Below are positions 50,861 to 60,929 of a DNA stretch of 64,000 bases, in pieces (position 1 is the stretch's first letter; each line of letters starts with the position of its first letter). Source of the DNA: Apostichopus japonicus (lineage: Eukaryota > Echinodermata > Holothuroidea > Aspidochirotida > Stichopodidae). The stretch covers positions 21,604,001 to 21,668,000 of the forward strand of contig NC_092569.1 of NCBI RefSeq assembly GCF_037975245.1. The letters are read 5' to 3'. Under the pieces are notes generated by a model, which was not told the DNA's origin, ran no database searches, and saw only the letters and a program-made list of their open reading frames with translations. The translations under genes were made by a program, and so were the position numbers.

Positions 50861-52640
50861 ATATCTAGTTATATCTGGCTTTATATGGCCAGATAAAACT
50901 TTATCTGCATATCTGGATTGACTCTTTATCCAGTTATATCTGGCTTTATATCTTTATTAGGCCAGATAAAACTTGATATGCCTATCTGGATTGACTCTAT
51001 ATCCAGTTATATCTGGCTTTATATGGCCATATCAAACTTGATATGGATATCTGGCTTAAAATTATATCAAGATATATCTGGCTTTATATGGCCGTATCAA
51101 ACTTGATATGCATATCTGGCTTACACTTAATTATATCAAGATATATCTGGCTTTATATGGCCATATCAAACGTGATATGCTTATCTGGCTTACACGTATA
51201 TATCAAGATCTCTGGCTTTATATGGCCATATCAAACTTGATATGGATATCTGGCTTACAATTATATCAAGATATATCTGGCTTTATATGGCCAGATAAAA
51301 CTTAATATGCATATCTGGCTTACACTTAATTATATCAAGATATATCTGGCTTTATATGGCCATATCAAACGTGATATGCTTATCTGGCTTACACGTATAT
51401 CAAGATCTCTGGCTTTATATGGCCATATCAAACTTGATATGGATATCTGGCTTACAATTATATCAAGATATATCTGGCTTTATATGGCCAGATAAAACTT
51501 AATATGCGTATCTGGATTGACTCTTTATCCAGTTATATCTGGCTTTATATGGCAATATCAAACTTTATATGCATATCTGGCTTACAATCATATCAAGTTA
51601 TATCTGGCTTTTTATGGCCATATCAAACTTGATATGGATATCTGGATTACAATTATACCAAGATATATCTGGCTTTATATGGCCAGATAAAACTTTATAT
51701 GCGTATCTGGATTGACTCTTTATTCAGTTATATCTGGCTTTATATGGCCATATCAAACTTGATATGGATATCTGGATTACAATTATATCAAGATATATCT
51801 GGCTTTTAATGGCTATATTAAACTTTATATGCAGATCTGGCTTACAATTATATCAAGTTATATCTGGCTTTATATGGCCAAATCAAACTTGATATGGATA
51901 TCTGGATTACGATTATACCAAGATATTTCTGGCTTTATATGGTCAGATAAAACTTTATATGCGTATCTGGATTACAATTATATCAAGATATATCTACCTT
52001 TATATGGCCATATCAAACTTGATATGGATATCTGACTTACAATTATATCAAGATATATCTGGCTTTATATGGCCAGATAAAACTTTATATGCGTATCTGG
52101 ATTGACTCTTTATTCAGTTATATCTGGCTTTATATGGCCATATCAAACTTGATATGGATATCTGGATTACAATTATATCAAGATATATCTGGCTTTTAAT
52201 GGCTATATTAAACTTTATATGCAGATCTGGCTTACAATTATATCAAGTTATATCTGGCTTTATATGGCCAAATCAAACTTGATATGGATATCTGGATTAC
52301 GATTATACCAAGATATTTCTGGCTTTATATGGTCAGATAAAACTTTATATGCGTATCTGGATTACAATTATATCAAGATATATCTACCTTTATATGGCCA
52401 TATCAAACTTGATATGGATATCTGACTTACAATTATATCAAGATATATCTAGCTGTATATGGCCATATCAAACTCTATATGCGTATCTGGATTGATTCTA
52501 TATCCAGTTATATCTGGCTTTATATGGCCATATCAAAATGTATATGGATATCTGACTTACAATTATATCAAGATATATCTAGCTTTATATGGCCATATCA
52601 AAATTTATCCATCCAGATATAGCCAGATATAAAACCAGAT
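50860..52640. repeat. Right-arm satellite, 65-70 bp period
   Basis: Repeats of the type TATCTGGCTTTATATGGCC followed by ATATCAAACTTGATATG and CTTACAATTATATCAAG. The half-elements are themselves inverted (CCAGATA/TATCTGG, ATATCAA/TTGATAT). Frames translating to IWLYMA- or ISGF-type repeats are artefacts of this satellite. Confidence 0.9.
51661..52450. repeat. Recent 390-bp tandem duplication inside the right-arm satellite
   Basis: 51661-52050 and 52051-52450 match at an offset of 390 bp, for example TATTCAGTTA at 51721 and 52111. Two 68-codon satellite frames inside are identical, so the duplication is recent. Similarity ends near 52450. Confidence 0.9.
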
Positions 52641-52658
52641 ATGGAATTTGAGTCAGGG

Positions 52659-53538
52659 TAGCTTGATCAAATGATTTTGTTGGAAGAAAAAGACCTTTAA
52701 CGTGGCAAAGTTATTGTATGCCATCATAACTGATATTTGTTAGCTTATATATACCTACCACAGGCTGACACTAACATGCAGGCATAGCCTTAAATATGCT
52801 AATTTACTTGGCTAGGTTGTAACTTTAATTTGTCATATGAAATGCAAGACATGTACTTAATAAGAATGCAGACACTCGTTCTATTGTTATTATTTCATCG
52901 TGTGCAATCAGCATGTACATTAGGCTCCTTTTGAAAGTATAATTTTACAAGTCTCAAATCATATATTTTTCAGTTGAACATGGATAGCATATTACGTCAT
53001 CTGCGGTTACCAAGTACGTGTTGCAGAGGTAGTCAGAAAATTCACAAATGAAAATATAAGTTGGTCATGCATGCATGTTTTTGACTCAAAGCGGGGATCA
53101 AGTTGCTATATCCAAGACTCCATGCACTGTAAAGCTTATTTTGTTGTAATATTTGCAAAAGTTTTCCTCTTGTTGCTCACAGTTAAAGGGCGTGAAGACT
53201 CGCGCAAAAAGAAACGTCTACAATGCAGGTAATCTGACCTAGTTTTGAATGAGGTGTAAGACACCACCTTCGATCCCAGAAAATACACACACAGCTTACT
53301 AATGTCCGTAAATGGACACTAGTGTACAGTCAGTACGTACAGCTGCGGTCAATACCCACAGCACAGTGTATAAATGATACAGGGATGGACATCTCATGTC
53401 CAGCTAAAGATAACAAGGTATCACGTTTCATTACTGTCTGAATTTTGTAGCGACACAAACAAAACGTCACTTACTTGAAATGGTCACGTACCACTTGCCA
53501 TGCCATCATGTAGCAAAACCACACAGTCAGATTGAAGT
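52659..53538. other. Intergenic, AT-rich, no feature recognised
   Basis: No coding frame, splice pattern, RNA gene or clear repeat was recognised in this stretch. Confidence 0.6.
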
Positions 53539-53546
53539 ACGTCACA

Positions 53547-53934
53547 CAGTGGCGTAGGAAGGTACTTTTGAGTTCGGGCTGAAGACTGATGGCCGGCCTG
53601 GGGGAGGGGTCTAAGGGGAGGGGGTGTCCCCCTCCTCTTTGGAATTTTTTGCATTTCCAGGTGGCCTCAGATGCAATTTGGTGCAATATAGCACACTTCA
53701 GACACCCACTCCATTTTGTAAACTTAATTTTGTATTTTCACCTGGTCTTAGATGCAATTTGGTGCTCCAAATGAGATTTTTTTTCTCATTTGGAAATGAA
53801 AAAGGGGTTTTCTGACTTGCGAAGCGGGGGGGGGGGGCGGAATGATACTTCCGCCCCTCCACATTTTTCACTGGGGGCTAGCCCCCACCACCCGCACCCC
53901 CCACCCCCACCCCCCCCCGGTTCCTACGCCCTTG
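53547..53934. mobile_element. hAT-type MITE, 388 bp, exact 8-bp target duplication
   Basis: The left end is CAGTGGCGTAGGAAGG and the right end read inward is CAAGGGCGTAGGAACC. Both are flanked by the same 8 bp, ACGTCACA (53539-53546 and 53935-53942). An 8-bp duplication with CAG/CAA...GCGTAG ends is typical of hAT-superfamily MITEs. The interior has a purine-rich block (GGGGAGGGGGTG), the TTTGGAATTTTTT motif, and two imperfect copies of TTAGATGCAATTTGGTGC, shared with the element at 58884-59656. Overlapping frames of 61-71 codons on both strands are by-products. It cannot encode a transposase. Confidence 0.9.
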
Positions 53935-53942
53935 ACGTCACA

Positions 53943-54377
53943 TACCTGTAATGCATGCTTATGACCTAAACATTTTTTTACATTGTTCAACTCTTTACTC
54001 CCTTTTTTGGATTTCATTGGAAAGTTAGGATTTCAATCATTTTGATTCAATTAACAAGGTATGGTAGGCTGAAATTGTTTACTGATATCAATTTAAAACA
54101 TTGTGATTTGAATTAAATGACTTCAGTTGGCAATATAGGGCTTTTCAACTTGTAAAATGGTTAGCCAATGTACTTTATGAAGCATTGTTAATTGTTATTT
54201 GAATGGTTTCATTCTCATCTTTCCAGCGGAGGGCATGGTGGTATACAAAAGTGGCTTTCTACGTTACAGGAAAACAGTTAAAGCACATGCTGGTCTAATA
54301 TGTCTACATCAGTAGCCAAATGGCTTCTTATCACATGCCAATATTTTATATTTCTATGAACATATTATTTTGACGTT
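53943..54377. other. Intergenic, no feature recognised
   Basis: AT-rich sequence between the MITE and the LINE relic. No gene, RNA or repeat was recognised. Confidence 0.6.
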
Positions 54378-55590
54378 ATTTAAAGAATCCTACTGAACAT
54401 ACTAAGTCTATTTACAAAATGTACCGTAATAAATTAAACCATGTTTTACGATATTCCAAACAACTATACTTTTATGATACATTCAAGCAGAGTAGAAACA
54501 ACGTAAACAGTACTTGGAGTACAATTAATGAAATCCTCAATAAAAACGGTAAAGACTCATCATATCCAGCAACATTTAAAAATGATGATTGCAAAATTAC
54601 AGTAGCAACGATAATGATATCGCTAGCAACTTTAACAAATACTTTGTAAATCTTGGTTATAATCTCGCTAGTAAGATTAATATTAAACTAAAAGCGGAAC
54701 ATTTTTTTACATAATAATGACAAGGTATGCCATTCCATATTTACATATCCAGTAACAGTAGAAGAAGTTTTAAAAGTTGCTCACACAAATGTGAAACCAA
54801 ACAAAGCAGCAGGCTATGATGACTTTAAGCCAGGTATTATCAAACAAGTAATCCCATACATTGTAAAGCCTTTAACTCATCTCTGCAATATTTCTTTTAA
54901 CACCGGCATTTTTGCGGATAAGCTTAAAATAGCAAAGGTAAAACCAATCTTTAAAAAGGAGACCCCAGTCATTTTGAGAATTACCGCCCTATATCTTTAT
55001 TGTCAGTCTTTTCAAAAATTATTGAGCGATTAATGTTTCATCGTATATACAGTTTTCTATGTAAATATAATGTTCTTAATAACGAGCAGTACGGATTTCG
55101 TCCTGACCATTCTACAGAATTAGCTTTAGCAGATTCAGTCAACAATATTTATAATAGTCTTGATAAGAATAATACCTGTGTAGGCGTATTTCTCGACCTA
55201 TCCAAAGCTTTTGACACCATCGATCACAAAATATTACTAAGTAAATTATCTTTTTATGGTATTAGAGGAACAACCCTAAATTGGCTAGATAGTTATCTTT
55301 CAAATAGATACCAATACACTTTATATAAAAAATATAAATCTGAACTTGCTAAAATCGTTTGCGGAGTTCCTCAGGATTCTATACTAGGTCCACTACTAAT
55401 TATAATTTATGTCAATGATATCGTCAATGTCTCCGATATTGCTAAAATAATATTATTTGCCGACGACACAAATATTTTCTTCGATTCCCAAAATCTACTG
55501 TCATCACATAAAACTGTTTCTACTGAGCTAACTAAATTTTCCAGCTGGTTTGCAGCAAACAAATTATCTCATAATGCCTCAAATTTACAG
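54378..55590 (+). pseudogene. Truncated, frameshifted LINE reverse transcriptase (CR1/Jockey-like)
   Basis: A non-LTR retrotransposon fragment starting upstream of the RT domain. Frame 1 (from about 54378) gives the pre-RT region with RNKLNHVLRYSKQ and TWSTINEILN. The frame shifts near 54600, again near 54710, and again near 54957, where KK-GDP-type sequence is interrupted by loss of one base. The longest intact piece (about 55000-55608) carries RT signatures: FRPDHSTELAL, FLDLSKAFDTIDH, GVPQDSILGPLL and the catalytic FADDT near 55456-55470. The Gly of the usual VPQGS is Asp here (codon 55375-55377), a probable inactivating change. Homology fades after about 55585, so the 3' part of RT and the UTR are missing, as is the endonuclease. 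A dead internal fragment; the clade is assigned by motif style only. Confidence 0.88.
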
Positions 55591-55918
55591 AAGAGCGTGT
55601 TGAAATGACAATATATACAGGGACACTATGACTGACATTAGTGTCCGTAAATGTTCCGAAGATGCATACTGACTCGACCTGATGTAAGTCCATATAAAGT
55701 TAGAGACATAAATATGTAAAACATTTGTTAAATTGCCACTTCACTTTGTAAACTTGATCACTTAGCATCTGAACAATAGGATTAATGACTGAACTGATAG
55801 CCATCAATATTTTCAGATGTCCAAAATTTGCATTGCAAAATAATGTATTTGAAGGAGGAAAGAAATGTTTGGAAAAAAGAAAGAAGAAAACCAAATGTCT
55901 TTAAAAAAAAACTTAAAA
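55591..55918. other. Intergenic, no feature recognised
   Basis: AT-rich, with an A-rich purine stretch near 55855-55915. A 64-codon minus frame here is low-complexity and shows no domain. Confidence 0.55.
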
Positions 55919-56045
55919 TGATTTGATTTGATTTGATTTATTTATTTGTTTTTCACGTGTAAATTTACAGTGTGAAGGAAGTCTTCCAAAAAGCGTACAA
56001 CAGCTTAACAAAGTCGAAGACTCCCTGTATTAAGGAAAGGAGAAA
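55919..56045 (-). repeat. Probable LINE 3' tail fragment with (CAAAT)n end
   Basis: On the + strand ATTTGATTTGATTTGATTTA is followed by TTTATTTGTTTTTCACGTG. Reversed, this is a GTGAAAAACAAATAAA stretch ending in (CAAAT)n, a style seen at the 3' ends of several LINEs. The arrangement is shared with 48518-48556. The left boundary follows from the pentamer; the right boundary is a guess. Confidence 0.35.
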
Positions 56046-57148
56046 AGTATTTGCATAACAATACAAAATAGAATAATTCGACAATCAATGAATGATGAAT
56101 ATTAATACATGTTTTTAAGACGACCATTTAGGTTCATTAATTGCAGTCTATTGGCTTATTTCTCTGAATATTTGACTGCATCTGATGCATTGTTTGAATT
56201 CTACAGATGGTCTCTGACAGAGTCAGGACTTTAACCATATTATTTACCAACAAACAGACTAAATGTGGAAGGCTTAAAAGTAGTTTTAACTGTTGTTATA
56301 ACAACAAGTTCTATACTTCACCCTTATAGTTCCTCTTCATCAGCATCTATGTCTGTGTCCTTTGCAATGACTTCCTCAACAGCCAAATCTTTGTGAGTTC
56401 TGTGCTCATTAATTGAGATACGTAATTTTATACAAAGCTTGATCTTTTACCTTTCTGCTTGTTAATTGTTTGTATGCTTACAGTTAGTTCATCATGACAT
56501 TTTCCATGAACACCCTGGGTTCCACACGTTTTCCCCCACTGGTGCAACAGTTTCATTGGAAGAACCATCTTTTCAGAGTTACTTACTCAACCTTGGAATG
56601 TAGATACTTACCCTAAATTGTCTAGGACTTGAAACCAAGATCATTCTTTATTAATACTCTTTCTTTGAATGTAAAGCTTCAAATCATGTACATTGATATG
56701 GTTACAAAATTGCAAGCTTTGCAGAAAAATCTCGAGCTTATACTTCTTTCATGTTTGACAAGTGGATGTAATATGATTAGAAGAATATTCTGATTCTGTA
56801 GAGGTCAAAGGTCATTTAAGGTCAGCAGAGTTAAAGCCTTAAATATTATACACAAGATATCTCAAGAAGGGTAGCTGCAATTTTTGACACATGGATGCAC
56901 CATATTTAGGAGATATGTATTGTTCATCATGAAGGTTAAGGTCATTTGAGTCTGCAAATAGTGTAAAACACTTTATTTCAAGAATAGTTACTTTGATGGA
57001 CCTCCTTGTAACACATGTATGTTCCACATTGACTGGAGGAAACCAGATGCCAGGCAGGGCCATCCACATCTTCAAGTAGATACAATAACTATTAAAGATT
57101 CCTTGTCCAGGTATGAGTAAATAAAACTGCCAATGCTCAGGATTGAAA
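56046..57148. other. Intergenic with part of a probable dispersed repeat
   Basis: No gene recognised. 56790-57080 has the look of a dispersed repeat, with AAGGTCA words and an ATCTCAAGAAGGG phrase, and contains the DR1-like motif. A 78-codon minus frame across it has no domain. Confidence 0.5.
56802..56824 (+). promoter_or_regulatory. Perfect DR1 plus third AGGTCA half-site
   Basis: AGGTCA at 56802-56807, one spacer base, AGGTCA at 56809-56814, then a third AGGTCA at 56819-56824 after four bases. A further AAGGTCA lies about 120 bp downstream. DR1 of AGGTCA is the known consensus for RXR/HNF4/PPAR-type nuclear receptors. The motif is certain; binding is unproven, and it probably belongs to a dispersed repeat. 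Confidence 0.4.
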
Positions 57149-58809
57149 GTGTAAGATGTTTGACCACTAGTTAATGGAGTTTCCTAATGAATCCTTAATG
57201 CACTGGTCTACATCAACGGTGCATGTCTAAATGATGTATGACTACTAATTAATGGAGACACCTAATGAATCCTAATGCACTGGTCTACATCAACCGTATG
57301 TCTAAAAGTTGTTTGATTACTAATTAATGGAGACTTCTAATGAATCCTTAATGCACTATAGTCTACATCAATGGTGCATGTCTAAAAGATGTTTGACAAC
57401 TAATTAATGGAGACACCTAATTAATCCTTAATGCACTAGTCTACATTAACGGTGCATGTCTAAAAGATGTTTGAATACTAATTAATGGAGACACCTAATT
57501 GAGCCTTAATGCACTATAGTCTACATCAATGGTGCATGTCTAAAATATGTTTGACAACTAATTACTGGAGACACCTAATTAATCCTTAATGCACTATAGT
57601 CTACATCAATGGTGCATGTATAAAATATGTTTGACAACTAATTAATGGAGACACCTAATTAATCCTTAATGTACTATAGTCTACATCAATGGTGCATGTC
57701 TAAAAGATGTTTGACAACTAATTAATGGAGACACCTATTTAATCCTTAATGCACTGTAGTCTACATCAATGGTGCATGTCTAAAAGATGTTTGACAACTA
57801 ATTAATGGAGACACCTAATTAAGCCTTAATGCACTATAGTCTACATCAATGGTGCATGTCTAAAAGATGTTTGACAACTAATTAATGGAGACACCTAATG
57901 AATACTTAATGCACTGGTCTACATCAACCGTATGTCTAAATGTTGTTTGATTACTAAGTCATGGAGACTTCTAATGAATCCTTAATGCACTATAGTCTAC
58001 ATCAGTGGTGCATGTCTAAAAGATGTTTGACAACTAATTAATGGAGACACCTAATTAATTATTAATGCACTAGTCTACATCATCAGTGCATGTCTAAAAG
58101 ATGTTTGACTACTAATTAATGGAGACACCTAATTAATCCTTAATGCACTATAGTCTACATCAAATGGTGCATGTCTAAAAGATGTTTGACAACTAATTAA
58201 TGGAGACACCTAATTAAGCCTTAATGCACTAGTCTACATCAACGGTGCATGTCTAAAAGATGTTTGACTACTAATTAATGGAGACACCTAATGAATACGT
58301 AATGCACTGGTCTACATCAACCGTATGTCTAAAAGTTGTTTGATAACTAAGTAATGGAGACCTCTAATGAATCCTTAATGCACTATAGTCTACATCAGTG
58401 GTGCATGTCTAAAAGATGTTTGACAACTAATTAATGGAGACACGTAATTAATCCTTAATGCACTAGTCTACATCAACAGTGCATGTCTAAAATATGTTTA
58501 ACTACTAATTAATGGAGACACCTATTTAATCCTTAATGCACTTTAGTCTACATCAATGGTGCATGTCTAAAAGATGTTTGACAACTAATTAATGGAGACA
58601 CCTAATTAATCCTTAATGCACTAGTCTACATCAACGGTGCATGTCTAAAAGATGTTTGATTACTAATTAATGGAGACACCTAATTAATCCTTAATGCACT
58701 AGTCTACATCAACCATGCATGTCTAAAAGTTGTTTGATTACTAATTAATGGAGACACCTCATTAATCCTTAATGCACTATAGTCTACATCAATGCTGCAT
58801 GTCTAAAGT
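57149..58809. repeat. Minisatellite, 75-80 bp unit, about 21 copies
   Basis: Tandem units containing GTTTGACAACTAATTAATGG, AGACACCTAAT, CCTTAATGCACTA and GGTGCATGTCTAAAAGATG. Spacing of the TAATGGAG word is mostly 80 bp with some 75 and 78. Sub-types recur: a shorter type with CAACCGTATGTCTAAA appears near 57292, 57925 and 58318, suggesting a loose higher-order pattern. Units are clearly more diverged than those of the 164-bp array. Confidence 0.95.
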
Positions 58810-58883
58810 ATTCAGACATATCAACTCCTTTGTGAATGTACACATTGTAATGAAGACATTGCAAAAGCAACTTTATGCATTGC

Positions 58884-59656
58884 CAGGGGCGTAGCGAAGG
58901 GTTTTTTGTTGGGGGGGTGTGGAGAATTTGATTTGCCGACGGATCTGGAAGTGGAGACTGAAATGGGAGAGGGGTCTAAGGGGAGGGGGTGCCCCCCTCT
59001 CCTTTGGAATTTTTTTAGTTTTGAAACGTCCTTAGATGCAATCTGGTGTATATTTAAAGTCAAATTTGATTTGCCGACGGATCTGGAAGTGGTGACTGAA
59101 ATGGGGGGGGGTCTAAGGGGAGGGGGTTCCCCCGCCCCTTTGGAAATTTTTTAGTTTTGAAACGTCCTTAGATGCAATCTGGTGTATATTTAAAGTCAAA
59201 TTTGATTTGCCGACGGATCTGGAAGTGGTGACTGAAATTGGGGAGGGGTGTAAGGGGAGGGGGTGGCCCCCGCCCCTTTGGAAAATTTTTAGTTTTGAAA
59301 CGTCCTTAGATGCAATCTGGTGCATATTTAAAGGCAAATTTGATTTGCCGACGGATCTGGAAGTGGTGACTGAAATGGGGGAGGGGTCGAAGGGTAGGGG
59401 GTATACCCCTCCCCTTTGGAAAATTTTTAGTTTTGAAACGTCCTTAGATGCAATCTGGTGCATATTTTAAGTCAAATTTGGCACGGAAGAAGCTCCCGTT
59501 CTCCTTTTCTCTATTCAGCTTTCCTTCTTTCTTCCCCTTCCGCTCTCTTCACCTTTTCTCCTTTGCCGACAGACCCAAACTTTGCCGACAGCGACCAAAT
59601 TATTGGGGGGTGTGACACCCCCCACACCCCCCCCCCCCCCGCTCGCTACGCCCCTG
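58884..59656. mobile_element. hAT-type MITE, 773 bp, exact 8-bp target duplication, internal repeats
   Basis: The left end is CAGGGGCGTAGCGAAGGG and the right end read inward is CAGGGGCGTAGCGAGCGGG. The flanks are identical: TGCATTGC at 58876-58883 and 59657-59664. The interior holds four direct repeats of about 138 bp starting at 58930, 59068, 59204 and 59342. Each contains GATTTGCCGACGGATCTGG, a G-rich block, TTTGGAA...TTTAGTTTTGAAACG and TTAGATGCAATCTGGTG. A C/T-rich stretch and a poly-C run precede the right end. It is the same family as 53547-53934. Frames of 80-116 codons on both strands come from the internal repeats and are not genes. Confidence 0.93.
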
Positions 59657-59664
59657 TGCATTGC

Positions 59665-60407
59665 ACTACAAGAGCATCGATGCTGTTGATAGATTACTGA
59701 TGACGGCAGGCGGCCTTCCATAGATTACGAGTGTGCCTATAAAATAAATGAAATATTCTGTTCTTTCAATGTACATGCCTTTATCTCAACTATAAATCCA
59801 AGTAACGTACATCTGGTAGAGTGGTGCATGATAAAGTCATGAGGTGACTGACATTTATGTGATTATTTATCATACTGCAGGGTGTGGCTAACTGGCTAAT
59901 CATGTCCATTAAGTACACCCACATAAGATATGGTAGGAGTGTTTGGGTGGGGCTGGGATGGAGGAGAGGGTGGTGGTGGTGAAATCCACTCAAGTTTGTA
60001 CGGAATGCTCTTTTTATACAAACATCACATTTTCCAGATCTCCTACCAGAATATTTACTTTCACACAAAAATAATTCACAAAATTTCCTAGCTGAAGCTT
60101 TGCAAAAATTCTATGCCAGCCACCCACCTATCCTTCACACCCACCCCCCAAAAAAGAGGAGATTTTTCGAATCTATTGGTTCATGATGATCGGTAACAGA
60201 TGAACTAACAAACGGTGACATGACAAAGGAAAGAGAATCTAGACCATTTCATAAATCTAGCAAGACTCCAATGTTACAAACTTAATTTAATGAATATTTC
60301 AGATGGAATTATGGAAACCCAGTTAACTGTTGTGAAAGCAAAAACCTTTGTCTATAGGTGAATAGCTACAATAATTGTCATGTTTGTCTTGGTTTATTTA
60401 ATTCTAG
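59665..60407. other. Upstream flank / presumed intron or UTR of the UIM exon
   Basis: No supported gene. An open + frame without ATG runs about 59981-60186 and a 92-codon minus frame overlaps it; neither shows a domain. The last 25 bases before 60408 are pyrimidine-rich, as expected at an acceptor. Confidence 0.45.
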
Positions 60408-60518
60408 ATATATGTCAGATTATATTGATATCATGGAGCCTGACGATGATTCATGTGGGAGTAATGAGGACCTGAAAGCCGTCATTGAAGAGAGTCTGAG
60501 GGACCGGGACGATACAAG
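60408..60518 (+). CDS. Probable exon encoding an acidic leader and UIM-like helix
   Basis: Seen: a pyrimidine-rich tract ending TTCTAG precedes 60408, and AAG|GTAAAT follows 60518; both are good metazoan splice sites. The 111-bp exon is open in one frame with phase 2 at both ends, so it is symmetric. An ATG at 60412 could be the start codon. The peptide begins MSDYIDIMEPDDDSCG, then NEDLKAVIEESLRDRDD. Known: ubiquitin-interacting motifs have acidic residues, a hydrophobic position, Ala three residues on, and Ser four after that. Here the hydrophobic, Ser-Leu and acidic positions fit, but the Ala position is Val. An N-terminal UIM behind a short acidic leader is known in ASB2/ASB14/ASB15-type ankyrin-SOCS-box proteins, so such a gene is a possible identity (inference). 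No second exon is recognised in the window. Confidence 0.55.
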
Positions 60519-60695
60519 GTAAATTTGATAGTGCAGTAGTTGAAGAAAGATGCCATCTGATTATATATTGCAAGATTGTCTTAATATTTATACCTATATT
60601 TACAGCATATGATGCGCAAAAAGGCTTAATTCATTTAATGTCTCATATATTTTTATGTAAATGGGTAGATTCTCTTTCTTTCTATTATTTTCTAT
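60519..60695. other. Presumed intron start downstream of the UIM exon
   Basis: AT-rich sequence beginning with the donor GTAAAT. No other feature seen. Confidence 0.4.
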
Positions 60696-60929
60696 CACTC
60701 TAAATACAAAAGAGTGAATTTTTAACCTTAATGGAGTGAATTTTTACTCTTTTTTTTCTGAGAGTGTAGTGAGTAGTCACTCTGTGATGAGTGAAATTCA
60801 CTCTTTCAAAAGAGTGAGAATTTTCACTCCTTAAAAAGAGTGGGCTTTCACTCTAAAAGAGTTGGCTTTGTCACTCTGAAAGAGTGAATCACTCTTGAGT
60901 TACAGTGAAATTCACTCTATTAAGAGTTA
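60696..60929. repeat. Cluster of CACTCT / AGAGTG words in both orientations
   Basis: In 234 bp there are seven CACTCT and five AGAGTG, plus near matches (AGAGTT, GGAGTG, ACTCCT), forming many overlapping hairpins such as AGAGTGAGAATTTTCACTCC. It is probably a fold-back mini-element or decayed inverted satellite; no clear ends or target duplication were found. Confidence 0.75.

Larger units (their letters stand above)
48885..52658. mobile_element. 3.77-kb non-autonomous DNA transposon, TA target, satellite arms
   Basis: The left end CCCTTACTCAAAATCCATAT (48885-48904) matches the reverse complement of the right end, CCCTGACTCAAATTCCATAT (52639-52658), at 18 of 20 positions. TA lies immediately outside both ends, consistent with TA target duplication as in Tc1/mariner-type and some other cut-and-paste families. 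The left arm is rich in CCATATCTGG/ATATGGC words, the middle (about 49330-50860) is ordinary AT-rich sequence, and the right arm is a 65-70 bp satellite. A second copy of the left part lies at 62237-63505 in the same orientation, roughly 85-90% similar by eye, which supports the left boundary. No transposase frame is visible. Family assignment beyond TA-target TIR element is not possible here. Confidence 0.7.

Noticed and set aside
50918-52425. Several 60-70 codon + frames with IWLYMA/ISGF repeats
   Set aside because: They are translations of the 65-70 bp TATCTGG satellite, and identical copies reflect the 390-bp duplication.
53600-53930. G-rich and C-rich runs as a possible regulatory quadruplex
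   Set aside because: They belong to the MITE interior and recur in its relative, so they are explained by the transposon family. No independent evidence for function.
58821-59721. Frames of 68-116 codons on both strands
   Set aside because: They overlap each other on opposite strands and track the internal repeats of the MITE at 58884-59656.
59790-60186. A 92-codon minus frame and an overlapping + open frame without ATG containing HFPDLLPEYLL
   Set aside because: No domain is recognised, no matching splice donor was found for the + frame, and the minus frame is His/Pro-rich low complexity. The + frame could be revisited if transcripts exist.
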